Assembly: GCA_028673005.1 (NCBI GenBank)
Contig: CM054116.1
Location: forward strand, 70,507,315-70,571,314
Source: Tanypteryx hageni
Taxonomy: Eukaryota; Arthropoda; Insecta; Odonata; Petaluridae
DNA length: 64,000 nucleotides
Direction of reading: 5' to 3'
The translations under genes and the position numbers were made by a program. Below are positions 50,527 to 62,600 of this stretch, one piece after another. Numbering within the stretch: the first letter of the stretch is position 1; every line of letters starts with the position of its first letter. Under the pieces are notes generated by a model. That model searched no databases, had not been told where the DNA came from, and saw only the letters and a program-made list of their open reading frames with translations.

Positions 50527-50702
50527 GATGGGAGGGAGGGAGGATGGGAGGGAGGGAGGATGGGAGGATGGGAGAGAGGGAGGATGGGAGGGAGGGAGGA
50601 TGGGAGAGAGGGAGGATGGGAGGGAGGGAGGATGGGAGGGAGGGAGGATGGGAGGAAGGGAGGATGGGAGGGAGGGAGGATGGGAGGGAGAGAGGATGGG
50701 AT
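50527..50702 (+). repeat. G-rich minisatellite, 16-bp unit
   Basis: About ten head-to-tail copies of GATGGGAGGGAGGGAG with G-to-A variants and one truncated 8-bp unit. Each unit carries three GGG runs, so the + strand could form G-quadruplexes. A 72-codon Gly-Arg-Glu frame across it is not called as a gene. Confidence 0.9.
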
Positions 50703-50840
50703 AGATAGATAATCGTCTTTATTCGGGCGAAATTTAGACCAGAAGGTCCATTCTTACATTTAATGGGACAGACAGGCAGACAAACGACTTTATTAGGGCG
50801 AAATTGAGACTATGTAGTCCCTTCTAACATTTAACCCTTT
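50703..50840 (-). mobile_element. Non-LTR 3' tails, copies C and D
   Basis: Two further copies lie head to tail. Copy C ends with a (TATC)n tail at 50701-50711, and copy D with a GTCTGCCTGTCTGTC tail. Both carry AATAAAG or a close variant before the tail on the minus strand. The varied simple tails support target-primed insertion of 5'-truncated copies. Confidence 0.55.
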
Positions 50841-50934
50841 CGTCATATAAGTAATTACAATATTTACAAAATAAGAGGAATTAATTACATACAGATTTTA
50901 ACAAAATACAAATTAATTACAAGTTAATATATAG

Positions 50935-51050
50935 GGAGGGAGGATGGGAGGGAGGATGGGAGGGAGGAGCTTGGGAGGGAGGGAGGATGGGAGGGAGGAG
51001 GATGGGAGGGAGGAAGGATGGGAGAGAGGAAGAGAGAAAAGGAGGATGAA
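50935..51050 (+). repeat. G-rich minisatellite, second block
   Basis: Irregular GGATGGGAGGGAG units continue the array of 50527-50702 after about 230 bases of unrelated DNA and the tails C and D. Confidence 0.8.
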
Positions 51051-51524
51051 TGGGAAGTTCCTTAAATGTAATACTTAATCCACGCATACCCGTCATATTT
51101 GACTGGCAATTACGCTAGTCGATTAATAAGTGCCAATTGAAAGGGCTTACAATGAATTTCAGTTTTAATTGGAAATATGTATTTCTTGGGTGAGGGGAGA
51201 GGGGAGACAACCGAATAAATTTTGGCGCCGGCCCTTCCGCTCCTAGTTGTGTCACAGATTATAATTTTGAAAATATCTAACTATAGATTGTATTCCTGTG
51301 ACCTTCTTTCTGAATGCAGCATATATAAGTATGTGAAAATTAACGGACCATAAGGTGTGGTTTTAACTAATTTTCATAATGCTACTGTTATTTTACTTTT
51401 GACGAATGGCTATATTTATTTCTCCGTGGACTTCAGGAAAATAATTTTTAAATTCGCTTTATTCATTCATCCACAACATAGTTCCGTTTGGATTGTTTAC
51501 TTAACCATCAGAAAATGTATTATT

Positions 51525-52573
51525 CAGTGGCGTAACAAATCTTAAGGTCTCTAGTTTTTCTACGTCATCTTTTCCTACTGTTCTCTTATCGTCTTAGGGA
51601 AAAACGATCCTCTATATCGCGCCGTTCTACAATCGATCTCGCGAATCTTATCCTCACTGTCCTGCCTTCCGAGATACGTCGGGCTTCTGATAAGTCCTAC
51701 TACCTCATTCTCTAGTCCCTCCAACATAAATTTTTCCATTAGTTAAAATCTAGCCTGCAGCCTACGTTCGTCTAACGATGTCCATTTCAGATTTTCTATT
51801 AATGACGTTACATTTTGTTTACTATCGTAATTTCTCTTTACGAATCTAGCTGCCCTGCGAAGAACCTTTTCTATATCGTTAGTGAGTCCCTTTTCGTAGG
51901 GATCCCACACAGCTGAAGCATATTCGACCTGCGTTCGAACCAAGGATAAATAACATAATTCTTTCACTTTTTCGGAGCTATTTCGAATTATTCTCCCTAT
52001 AAAGGCCAACGTTTTGTTAGCGGCACCTATGAATCAGCGAATGTGGGTGTCCCACGAGAGATCACGATAGGTCGTGACTCCTAGATATTTAACCGAGTCT
52101 GAAACTGGAATCTCTACTCCGTCCAACGAATAATTAACATTCAACGAGATACTCTTGGTTCTCCAGAAATTGATGAAGCAGCTTTTCTTTTCGTTGATCT
52201 CTAACTGTCATTCCTTACACCATGCAGAAATAGCTTCTAGATAATTTTGGAGATACTGATGGTCTTCCGGATTACTTATTTCTCTATAAATGACGTTGTC
52301 GTCCGCGAAAAGCCTAATTTTATTTCTGACTACTGAGCTGATATCGTTTATATAAATTAAAAATAATAACGGGCCAATTACCTACACTACCCTCTGGAAC
52401 GTCACAGAAAACCTCCACTAAGTTCGAGGACATGTTGAATTGGTTAAAAATAATTTGCAGTAAATAAAGAGTTGAAAAAATTAATATGACCAAATACAGA
52501 ATTTTTTTATGAAATGCATCCTTGTTGTAGATCCCCCCCTTCACCGGTTCGCTATTAGTACGCTACGCCACTG
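51525..52573. mobile_element. Inverted CAGTGGCGTA ends enclosing a reverse-transcriptase fragment
   Basis: CAGTGGCGTA at the left and the same ten bases on the other strand at the right bound a 1,049-bp interval. Flanks GTATTATT and GCATAATC match at five of eight positions. The same ends bound the 128-bp element at 43500-43627. The retroelement fragment fills most of the interior, so either it inserted into a miniature element or the ends are from two separate copies. Confidence 0.4.
51575..52431 (-). pseudogene. Non-LTR retrotransposon reverse transcriptase fragment, 5'-truncated and broken
   Basis: Read on the minus strand it shows in order: a P-[E/Q]-GS motif near 52393-52410, GPLLFLIYINDI at about 52333-52372, the catalytic FADD (52298-52309), a Lys-Tyr-Leu-Gly motif, TQVEYASAVWDPY near 51906-51944, an Arg-Arg-Ala-Ala-Arg segment, and the C-terminal SFFPKTIRE before a stop at 51575-51577. 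This is the second half of a polymerase of the Jockey/CR1-type group, which copies its own RNA at a nicked target. It is inactive: in-frame stops at 52208-52210 and 52034-52036, a frameshift near 52385, and no endonuclease half. Confidence 0.9.
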
Positions 52574-52900
52574 GCATAATCAGTTAATTTATTTGCTCGC
52601 CTGTGAAGAGTAACAGTAATTTTATTTGGCTGAGTAGAATTACTACTCAACTATAAATCACGCTTTTTCAAGCGTAGAGTCATCTAAAAATATTATCTCC
52701 AAACAGTTCATTGTTGTGCAATAAGTGAATCCGTTAAGAAATCTATGACATTTGACCTCAATCAAAAACCTTTCCTTATTCGCGCATGCTAATTTCGGCC
52801 TTTGCGGTCTTCATGTTGGCAATTTGGAAATCGGCGTCAACTTGTCAACTATTGCAAAATTTCTGTCAAGCGTATTATACAAACATCACAGTGCGTGGGT

Positions 52901-53112
52901 GGGATACCACGAACGTGTGCCGCTTTCTTTGAAGCTCTTCGCAAATTAATAATCGGATCGCACGACCACCGAAAGTTTTGTGACGAGTTTTTTTTATTTC
53001 TGAGATGGGATACCACGAACGTGTGCCGCTTTCTTTGAAGCTCTTCGCAAATTAATAATCGGATCGCACGACCACCGAAAGTTTTGTGACGAGTTTTTTT
53101 TATTTCTGAGAT
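52901..53112 (+). repeat. Perfect tandem duplication, 106-bp unit, two copies
   Basis: The segment from GGGATACCACGAACG to TTTCTGAGAT at 52901-53006 is repeated at 53007-53112 with no difference seen. It abuts the start of the 0.8-kb repeat, copy 2. High identity implies a recent event or an assembly artefact. Confidence 0.9.
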
Positions 53113-53127
53113 GGCTTGGAAGGATAA

Positions 53128-53947
53128 ATAAACGGCGCAATATACATTGCACAAACTTTCTCATATTCGTATATACGTTTGGTCGACTGTGTACGCTTAT
53201 CAAAGAAAAACGCATAGTCAACCGTAGTTTAGCGTGTATTTTAATGCCACTGGTTGATATGTAGTAATTTTTGGGACACATGGCTTATTATAATTTGCGA
53301 CATCAGACTGTACGATGGGATGGATTATAATAAAAATCCTTATAGTCGTTTTGAGTTAATCGAATTTAGTTTCAAAATATCAAAGAATATATATAATTCA
53401 TCTCTTCAGGGTGTCCATTATGAATGATGTTATCCACGAATATGAGATATCATTCGATGTAGTTTAACCGTCTAGGCTGTAGTAAGATTTTGAACGGATC
53501 AAGGCGGAGGCATGACGTCATAGGGTTTAGGTAAGGTAGCTTAATTTTAATGTTACTGGACTTCACATAGTGATTTTTTGAGACATATTACTTACGAAGT
53601 ATTATTTTTGACATAAGGCGCTACAATTGGATTGATTTTAATAAAATTTCTCTCGAACCATTAGTAAATAAATTTTTTCTAAAAATAGCCAAGAATAAAC
53701 TACTCTTAATTTTTGTGCAATATCATTTATGTCAAATAAAAGTCTGCAAAAGATAATATATTGCATAAATACGAGATATCATTACATTTTATTTATGCGT
53801 TTGAGCCCTAGAACCGCGAACATACAGACAGACAGACGGCATGGACTCAGGGACACCTAAAACGTATATTTCCATCAAAATCTCGAAGTCGAATTTTTCA
53901 CGATAACAATACTTTCTTAATATACTACGTATATGAGAAAGTAAAAA
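53128..53947 (+). mobile_element. 0.8-kb structured repeat, copy 2
   Basis: It starts with AAACGGCGCAATATACATTG and ACTTTCTCATATTCG, and ends with CGTATATGAGAAAGT, an inverted match to the start. The interior holds two diverged subunits of about 300 bases, each with ACTGG, a GAGACATAT/GGGACACAT motif, TGGATTGATTTTAAT-like sequence and CAAGAATA. A CRE-like TGACGTCA lies in GGCGGAGGCATGACGTCATAG. No protein frame was found; class unknown. Confidence 0.7.
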
Positions 53948-54021
53948 TCTATATTAAAAAGTGAACAAGAAATTACTCAATGCAAAAAAACCGCAAAAGG
54001 AATTATAAACGATGTTTTATC

Positions 54022-54294
54022 CAGTGGCGGATTTACGCCTCCTGGGGTCCCTGGCGCTAAGCAGTCGGAGGCCATGCAATCTAAATATATAGTGAAACCT
54101 CTCCTAACGGCTACCCTCTTTTGTGACACCTCATAACGATCGTTATTCTATGGAATCATAGAGAGGTTCCACTGATTTTTAAATTGAGACATTTAATATT
54201 CCTGAGATTATATACACGAACTTTTTTTCAGGGCCCCTAACTCCAGGCGGCCCCTGTCGCGCTCCAAGTGGGCTCCCCCTAAAATCCGTCACTG
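54022..54294. mobile_element. hAT-like miniature element with CAGTGGCGGATTT ends
   Basis: CAGTGGCGGATTT at the left and CAGTGACGGATTT on the other strand at the right, followed by GGGG-rich sub-terminal sequence. No target duplication was seen. A 12-base poly-C run at 54352-54363 and a further CAGTGGCGTA end on the minus strand (near 54453) lie just downstream and may belong to a second, broken element. Confidence 0.6.
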
Positions 54295-54562
54295 AGTGTG
54301 AGGGAGAAATCCAAGATTCAGAGTAACTGAGTGGTAGGGAAATCTTAAATTCCCCCCCCCCCCATTTTAGCGGGTCCACATGGAACCCCAATCTTTCGCA
54401 GAACTCGAGAGCTCCGCGTAGCCAAAGTTAAGATGCACTGCCATACGCCACTGGAGTCCATATATCACGGGGCCCCTGGTGCGCGCCATGTGCAATCCTC
54501 CCTCCCTGGTTTTATCCATAACTCCGCCTTGTGCGAGAATAATTTTGAAACGAGAAAAAAGT

Positions 54563-54618
54563 CTACTATGACCGGGAATCGAACCCGGGTCTTCCGCTTG
54601 CCACTGAACTATCGTAGC
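54563..54618 (-). repeat. Degenerate tRNA-like sequence flanked by a 12-bp inverted repeat
   Basis: On the minus strand an A-box-like TAGTTCAGTGGC is followed closely by GACCCGGGTTCGATTCCCGG, a perfect T-arm and B box. The anticodon arm is missing, so it is not a working tRNA. GAAACGAGAAAA at 54547-54558 is inverted exactly at 54626-54637. It is a tRNA pseudogene or SINE head. Confidence 0.6.
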
Positions 54619-54639
54619 AGATTAATTTTCTCGTTTCTG

Positions 54640-57600
54640 AATGCGGATGTTTTCTTGGTTGGGACGGAATTAGCCAAGCTAGTATCAAACTGCCCCAACT
54701 TATTACCAACTTTACAGCTTATGCCTGTCTGCATAGGATCTTCGGATCACTTTATTCCATCAATTTCCGTCTTGTGTGTTCCATAAAATACAAAAATATT
54801 CAAATGATTAAAGGTGACTTGCGTCGATCAATCCTAGCATTTACTAAGAAAGAAAAACATTCATTTTCTCTTTGTATTTAGTGCGTATGTAAACATATGG
54901 CAAAATGAAGGATAGACAGTTATCAAACATATTTTATGCAAATAATGACGAGAGTTTCTTGGAAAAAAGAGCGTCATCTCAAATTGTGCGTATTTATAAC
55001 CGGAAGCTCATTCGTTCAAAAAAAAGCATTTCATCCTCGTCACTACTTTTCCTTACAATCTTGCGTGGCGTTTTATCCTCCGATTTACCTCTGGGAAGTT
55101 GCCCAACGATTTTCATAACTAATAACTAGCCCCCCTTCGTGCAACTCCATATGGCGTACCCAGATGATCAATCGCATCCAATTCCATTTCTCCCACTCCC
55201 TTTCTCTCTCTCCCCATCTCTCTCTAAATCTCACTTTCTTCACTCGCCCACGTCACCGTTTTTCTTCATTTTTCAATTGTTCATTTTGCTTCCATTCGAC
55301 TTCGTCCTTCCCTGCATGTAAAAATCTCGCTCCCCAAGGACACCAACTCTCTCGCTTGAAGTAGTTTGTAGGGTGCGGCCATAGGAATAAAAGGAGAGAG
55401 AGAGATAAAGATGGAAAAAAGGATAGAAAGAAAGACAAAGCATCCCTTTTTGCAGAGGAGGCAACCAATTATCGCGCCATATAGCACTGGGAAAACAAAT
55501 GAGCTGGAGACCGGTTGGTATACAAGAATCACTCGGGGATAATTTATAAATATTTCTGAGCAGAATGTATATTCTTTCATGACCCCTGTGACTGGAATAA
55601 AACCTATTTAAGGACGAATAAAATAACGTTTTATTTTCATTAAGCATTAAATGGGAAAACTCCTGGCTATAATATGATAATCGCTAACAATGCTTAATAT
55701 AATTTACCTTGAAATATATACTCAATTTTTCCTTTTTGCTTATTTCTACCCCTCCAGCGCTAATTCATTGCGTACCGTTAAGCTCCCTGTTTATAACCGT
55801 GAATAGCTTGGCAAGGACAGTATCATATTTGTCCGCGGACGTCATGATAGGTAAGGTTAGATGATTTTTATCACGAGTCAGGCAAAGAGTCTTGAGGGTA
55901 AGTTTTCTCAACTTAATCACTTCAGATATTTACAGAATCGTTAGAAGGTGAGAATTTTATGCGTTATAGAATTTCGATTGGTTTTAAAATTTTATTGCAT
56001 AGGCTATGCCAGCATTTTTCGATTCAATGATTGTTCGGATCACAAAACACTGATATAATAATGAGTATAAAAAATGAAACCCATAATTCAATCACAAATA
56101 CATTTTTCGTAATATTATATTTGTGAGCGATGAACAAAAAGTTTCTGTTAGATTATGGTTTAAGGAGTCCATCTAAATGATGCTAATATGAAAATTCGAC
56201 CTTCACACTTCATATATTTCCAGACACTTGATAGCGTTTATCACTGGTCAACCATATGTCAGTATGCAGTTACATCATTTAAGAAATATAGAAATATCAT
56301 CACTAGCATCGATGAATTTAGCTCAGTTATATTATTTCTTAGTGTTCACGCTAGTTATTGTGCTCAAGAAAATTTTAAACGTGAATGATGTTGTAATATT
56401 TGGTTGACGGGCATAAAGTTCGGAAGCGGAATTTTAAATTGCAATAATAATTAAAGTTCCTATTACTGAAGGTCTGAAATTCATGCTATTATGAATGAAA
56501 ACATTCGGAATATCCGGAGTGGAGCTGTATTAAATCTACGCTGACATTTCATCCTTTTAACTTTTGAGTTAACACTTCATAGCATACATTTGAAATAAAA
56601 AAAAACTCCCTCTCTTTCATCGTTCAATAAAAATGTAATATTCCGGTATACATACCTAAATTTTTTTGTCTAAAATGATTTGAGTCCAGCCGTGGATATG
56701 ACGATAATGTCGGCGTATTAGCCAAATGTCACAAAATGTATAACGCAATATAAAAAAGGAAGTTGTCTTTTGGAAGTTGGTTTGAGGTTGTATTTTGGTC
56801 TTACACAAAATTTCGACGGGCGAAGAAAAAAATCCATTTATAATAATTCACAAGTGTCGGTCTGTCCGATAAAATTAACAGTTTTAAGGCCTAACTTTGG
56901 GGTAAAACCCAGGTCGTTACGTTTTAAATAAGCAGTGGCATAACTATTTCTGTGTTTATGTGTTTTTTATGTTTTTCTTATCGTTATTTTGTGTTTTATT
57001 ACACGAAGGATTTTTTACGATGAGTAATGGAATGACTGTTTTCTGAACTATGTAATGGACAACTTAATACATATAAATAAATCACAGAACTGAAAAATAA
57101 TCTCGTTAAATTTACGGTGAATGACTATATGATTTCTCCATTTTACTGATTGAGAGAGAGTATTTCTGTAGGTAGTAGGATAAAAATATGAAAAATATTA
57201 TAAAAAATGAGCATTCAAACTTCAAGGTTAATTGAGCTCTAAAAGTGAATAAACAAAAGTGTTTAACAAACAGCGTTGCGAAGAAATTATCAACTCGAAT
57301 ATCATCTGGAAGTTTTCTGAACAAAACATTTGGTACTGATGATATTTCGTGCCAGTCACAAAATAAACTTTATCAAATTCACTCTGGAAATATTTAATAA
57401 GGCCTTGCAACTGAGCCACCTGTGCAGAAATGGCATTTCATCCGAGTTGTAAGCTAAAATACTGTGCTTCGGTAGTTTTACAGATTTAAAAAAATTAGTT
57501 AATATCAGGCGTTTGACGATTCTTAACTCATTTAACCGAAAAACTTGATTCTTATAATTACAAAGATATTTTTTATTAAATTACTATGTGTAATAGAAAG

Positions 57601-58796
57601 TATGCGATTATTAATAAAAGGCAAGCACTTGCATGCGGATGCGCATGGTCATCACGCATATAAAGTGACAGAGCTGTGAGAACATACAAAGAGTTTCATA
57701 AAACAAACATGAAAAAAATGCATTTACTTATATAATGAAGCCGCCGGTTAACCAATCGAACGCGTGTTAATAATTACCTAAAGAGAAAACGAGTTGCCAA
57801 AGTTTACGTTTTTTTTCCTAGAAGAAATCATCGGAGAAATCGATAACTTTTAGCTGAATCACGCCAACGCTGGCAAGCGCCTCATACAGCAGCGGAAAAA
57901 CGTTGGCCAACCGAACCTTTTACTTTCCTCGAAATCGAAAGATGCAAATGTGGAAACCCATCTAAGCGATGCATCCGCGAAAGGAGGACATTAAGCCCGC
58001 AAGACGGCAGCGCCTCGGGGCGGTCGCGGAGAATGGAGGAAAGTCCCCGGTTGAGGAAAGATTATGAGAGAGAGAGAGTGATGGTAAGACAGTTTGACGA
58101 GGTTGTTTATAAGGATGAACAGACATGCGTCTGAAAATAATAAGATGTGAGAGTTGGCGAGCGGGAGACGCAAGTGTAATTTGACCTTTCAAAAAACCTG
58201 TTGCGCTAAGCGGTTGCCGTACCTCTCCCAATACCGCATCCTCCCACATCTCCACTATGAACGGCTTAGTGAATCAAGGAATCTTTAAAAAGTACGGGAA
58301 TTTTAAGAAGCTCTAGAATGCTGAATAAAATTGGTAGAATTTAAGCTAGCAATTCTACGAGTGGGGAGAAAAAGTCAATAAGAAAGGAGACAGGAAGTTT
58401 TGAGCGTTTTATGTAAATCATTATGCATGTTCGGAAGAAATTAAATAAATTGAAATTAAAAAATCTAAATACCTCTACTGATTCAGATTTATTCTATACT
58501 GAAAGTTTTTATTTATAGTTTACCGAAATTTTAGATTTAAATTGAACAATTTCCTCAGCAAGAGCCTGCAATGATTTCTACTTGTATGTAACACACGAAA
58601 TGCACATATATTTCAGCTCTCCTAACTGAATTATATGTGATTGTAATGTCAGCTACATCTAAATTATTGCATGGAATTTTAGATTTTGAAATAACATAAG
58701 ATGAATGCAATGCATAAAACATTTCGAAGGCCAAATTATGGGTATCTTTAAATCATAATCAACTACATTATACTACCTCTCAAAGATGGCTTAACT
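54640..58796. other. Intergenic DNA without a recognised gene
   Basis: AT-rich with a pyrimidine-rich patch at about 55180-55280, a GA patch at 55390-55420 and a CpG-richer patch at 57960-58260. The overlapping frames near 55250-55650 follow the base skew. Nothing recognisable. Confidence 0.5.
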
Positions 58797-59643
58797 AAAT
58801 AAACGGTGCAATATACATTACACAAACTTCCTCATATACGTTTGATCCTACTACACTTTTTGCACCGAAATTAACTCTCCACTCTGACGCGTGCGCTGAG
58901 CGTCTTGAACAGAAATAATGCCACTGGACGATATATAGTAACTTTTTTGGGACATATGGCTTAGTTAGTGTTATTTGTGACATAAGGCTGTACGTTTGGA
59001 TGGATTTTAAACTCCTTAGAGGCATTTTTGAGTAAATCGAATTTTGTTTAAAAAATCCAAGAATAAAGTACCCTTAATTGTTGCGCAATATCGTCCATCT
59101 CTTCATAATGTCTTTTATGAAGGAGATTATCCACAAATATGAGATATCATTCGATTTAGTTTAACCGTCTAGGCTGTAGTAAGATTTTGAACGGATCGCG
59201 GCGGAGGCATGACGTCATAGGATTTAGATACGGTAGCTTAGCGTTCATTGTAATGTCACTGGACGGCATATTCAGTGTTCAAGAGATATATGGCTTACGT
59301 AATATAATTTGTGACACCTGGCTCTACAATTGATATGATTTTAATCAAATTCTCTGGGACAATTTTTGAGTAAATGAAATTTTTCAAAAAATCGCCAAGA
59401 ATAAACTACCCTTAATTTTTGCGCAATATAATTTTTATGAAAAAATAGGGTAAAAAAGATGATATATTGCACAAATACGAAATATCATTCGATTTCATGC
59501 ATGCGTTTGGACCCTAGATCGGCAAACAGACCGACAGACAGACAGACGGCATGGTGAAAACCACTTTTATGAACTCAGTGACAGCTAAAACGTGTCGAAT
59601 TTTTTCACGATAACAATACTTTCTCAATATGAGAAAGTAAAAA
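58797..59643 (+). mobile_element. 0.8-kb structured repeat, copy 3
   Basis: It starts with TAAACGGTGCAATATACATT and ACTTCCTCATATACG and ends with the hairpin ACTTTCTCA-ATA-TGAGAAAGT. The interior matches copy 2 closely, including GTTTAACCGTCTAGGCTGTA and the TGACGTCA-containing block, and has the same two-subunit layout. This is the most complete 3' end of the three. Confidence 0.7.
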
Positions 59644-62600
59644 CAGCTATGCCAAATAAATTTTAAAATAAATTAAGTAGAATTCATCCTCCTTAGAATT
59701 TCCCGTTCTCATACATATTTACGCCAAAAATTATTAAAATCAAATTGGCTTCCAATTTTATATTTTTTCATCCATGAGCCATGTCTGTGACCGCTTCTGA
59801 TTTGTACTTCCTCTCTCTCTTAGATTCCTTTCCTTGTTAAACACGTAACTGGCGTCCATGCTCAGCGTCGTTCTTGACAAACAAGAGCAATAAAATAAAA
59901 GCCAGCGTTCACACCAATCGCGCAGTTTTGCAGAGCACACATTTAAAACGGAAAAGAGGCTCCGAGCTATTTTTGCAGCCAAGGCACACTAAAACTTCAC
60001 TCTAATGGCTTCCGGTATTCCGCAACTTCCGCCGAGATGACATGATAAACAATCCTTACGCGCATTCCTTTAGAAAGTATCAGCCATGCGTACTTGGCGT
60101 TGTCGGAGACCCAAACGAAAATTTTCACATTCGAAACTTCTCCCATTTCTGTAACAGATATGGATTGGTATTTGGCACGCGAGATTGCTAAAGAATGTCC
60201 ATTCATGCCATAACAGAAAGTGAAAAGAGACCTAATATAAAAACATTCTCTTTGAATATCCTTTTTGTATTTAACATTTTTGAAATGCCTGATTAGTTAA
60301 ATTATTGTCTTATGGCCGGTAATCAAAAGCATGCCCTTTGGCACCAGGCGTTGAATTCACTGGGTATAGATATGTTTTGGTAGCGTATTTAATTCCACGA
60401 ATTGCCACTATCTGTGCAGAACAATTTATTTTAAACCATTCTATCCGGAAAGGATGAGAAATTAGTATTCTGTAGTCTTATTATTAATAAGTATTTATTG
60501 TGCATGATAAAATTTTTATGAATAATATTCTGAGGGGAGAGAGGTAGTTATTATTATCATTCATTATTAAAAGCTGATATAAATATTTATGCCAATTTTT
60601 TATACTTAGCTAAAGTACTTATTTTACAAATTAATAATTATTTCGAATAGCTACCGTTTTTGTTGGCACGTGTTGCATGAAAATTTTAATTTTGGCCATA
60701 TATCACGGAGAGGCTTTCACAATCCACCGCTCGGTGATTCTCCTCATTCACACGCACACGCTTCTCCATTCCAAGCGATTGCGATAAGTTTCTCGAATTT
60801 CCACTTGTCCTTGAATGTCTTCCTTTGATCCTTTTGTGTCTATTGAGAACCAGTCGAATATTTCAGACGTTAGACTCAAATCGTCAATCCTCGCGATATG
60901 AATTTGTCAATACAATTTCAAAATGTGTATATTCACAATTGAAACAACGAAGAAATCAATAAAAAAGCATTGCTTCAACTTATACACATGATTTAAAATC
61001 AAGCCATTCCATATAGCATATTTTTATTATTTATATAATGAATATTTATTGTCCCTCCCTATAATAGGTTTTCACGTTAAATGAATGGTAAGTTATCCAA
61101 AAAAGTAGAAATTTTATAACTATTGAAAATGCGCAAAACCGTAGAATTGCATGCATATTTATCACCAGTGGTACGATGAAGATCCTTGTGGGTGCAACAG
61201 CCTTGGAATTCTGATTGGGTTTGGCCACGTTTTCTGACCTATTACAAAGCAATGGGATGACTGTTAAAAGGATGCCGTCCGGGTAATACCTTACTGAATT
61301 TATAAAAATCATGATCCCAGTAAGTTATGGATCGAGCTCCCAAGTATAATTTCAACATATGTACATACATCTAACAACATTTACTGAATTTATAATAATA
61401 ACATTTTCTGTGGGTAATTCCCAAGTGAAGGTCATTTCAGTTTTGTAATAGGAAGGCTAAGGTATTATTTTGTTTAATCTCTTGTATCGAAGTAAGGAGA
61501 TAAGGTAGTAAAAATCATAAAAAATTATAAAGATATATAATGGGAGATATGTATATCCGAGGTACATCTTCCAGACTACAGCACTGGTCGCTAGATTATC
61601 GGGGCACTCACCGTAAATCATATTATACGTTACTTTCACTATTATTATCGTCAGTTTTATTTTATATAGTTGACAAAATAATTCATAGCAAAGAACTTCC
61701 CACAGACAAAGCGGAATTGTCGATATAGCGCCAACGACTATAGTCTCTTGAACATTGAATGATAAAAGCAGAATATAGCACGCCATTAAAGATCTGAAAA
61801 TTACTTTTAGAATGATTTAATAACACATGCTCTCCGCAAAAAAACACTTGTCTTAACGTACCTAAAGGGTAAATCACGGACCGTTACGGCTAAGATAATA
61901 TTTTTGATCTGTAAAATGGAAAAGTTTTAGAATTTGATATTGCACATCATAGTAACACAAATGAACAATTATAACGGTTTTAACTAGAAATAAATATTTA
62001 TTCAAAATATTGGCTCAATTAATTATTTGTATAAAAAAAATTACTACTTAATTGGACGCAATTTAAGTTGTTATTCTGACTAAAAACGGCATTTCCTCTT
62101 CTTAATTTTTCCCGAAGACTTCATAATACAGAATTCTAAGATGTCTGAACTATGCGCTTGACTACATAAAAGGATGGTGCAGCGTCGTTGAGAATCAATT
62201 CGCGTCCGACGATCATGCGACGGCGATGAAAGCTAATTCAACGGTCTTCGTTTCGCCAACGTACGTCTCTTCTCAGTAAGTGCACACAACTGGAGCGTGC
62301 TAACTTTCTCCGGCGACAGCGTCGCGAGTTGCTTAGCAACTAGGAAGAGTTTGGGAGATAGGAAAGAGTGGAAGCGCCTAGGGGGAGAAGAATATATTTC
62401 GATTGCCTCCTCGAAAGAATTAGCGTACTAAACATTATGCAATCCGTCTGCCTTTGTGTCTGCATGCTGTAAAGTTTCTCCGCGTCGGGTTTACGGATTT
62501 CATCAGCTGTCAACTGACTAAACCGGAAAAAATGTTATACAAACAGAAAATTAAGACTTATGTTCTTCTTTCTGAGACAAAAATAGAAAGGAAAAAAGTG

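Noticed and set aside
50486..50704. Gly-Arg-Glu-Asp repeat protein of 72 codons
   Set aside because: A translation of the 16-bp minisatellite; it starts inside a non-LTR tail.
52752..53281. Similar frames on both strands around the 106-bp duplication
   Set aside because: Repeated peptide segments come only from the duplication; no domain was seen.
54563..54618. Functional tRNA gene
   Set aside because: The T-arm is good but the anticodon arm is absent and the acceptor stem does not pair well.
62469..62510. Minus-strand CTGATGA ... GAAA resembling a hammerhead ribozyme
   Set aside because: The bases next to the core do not pair, the stem is short and no repeat context exists; expected by chance in 64 kb.
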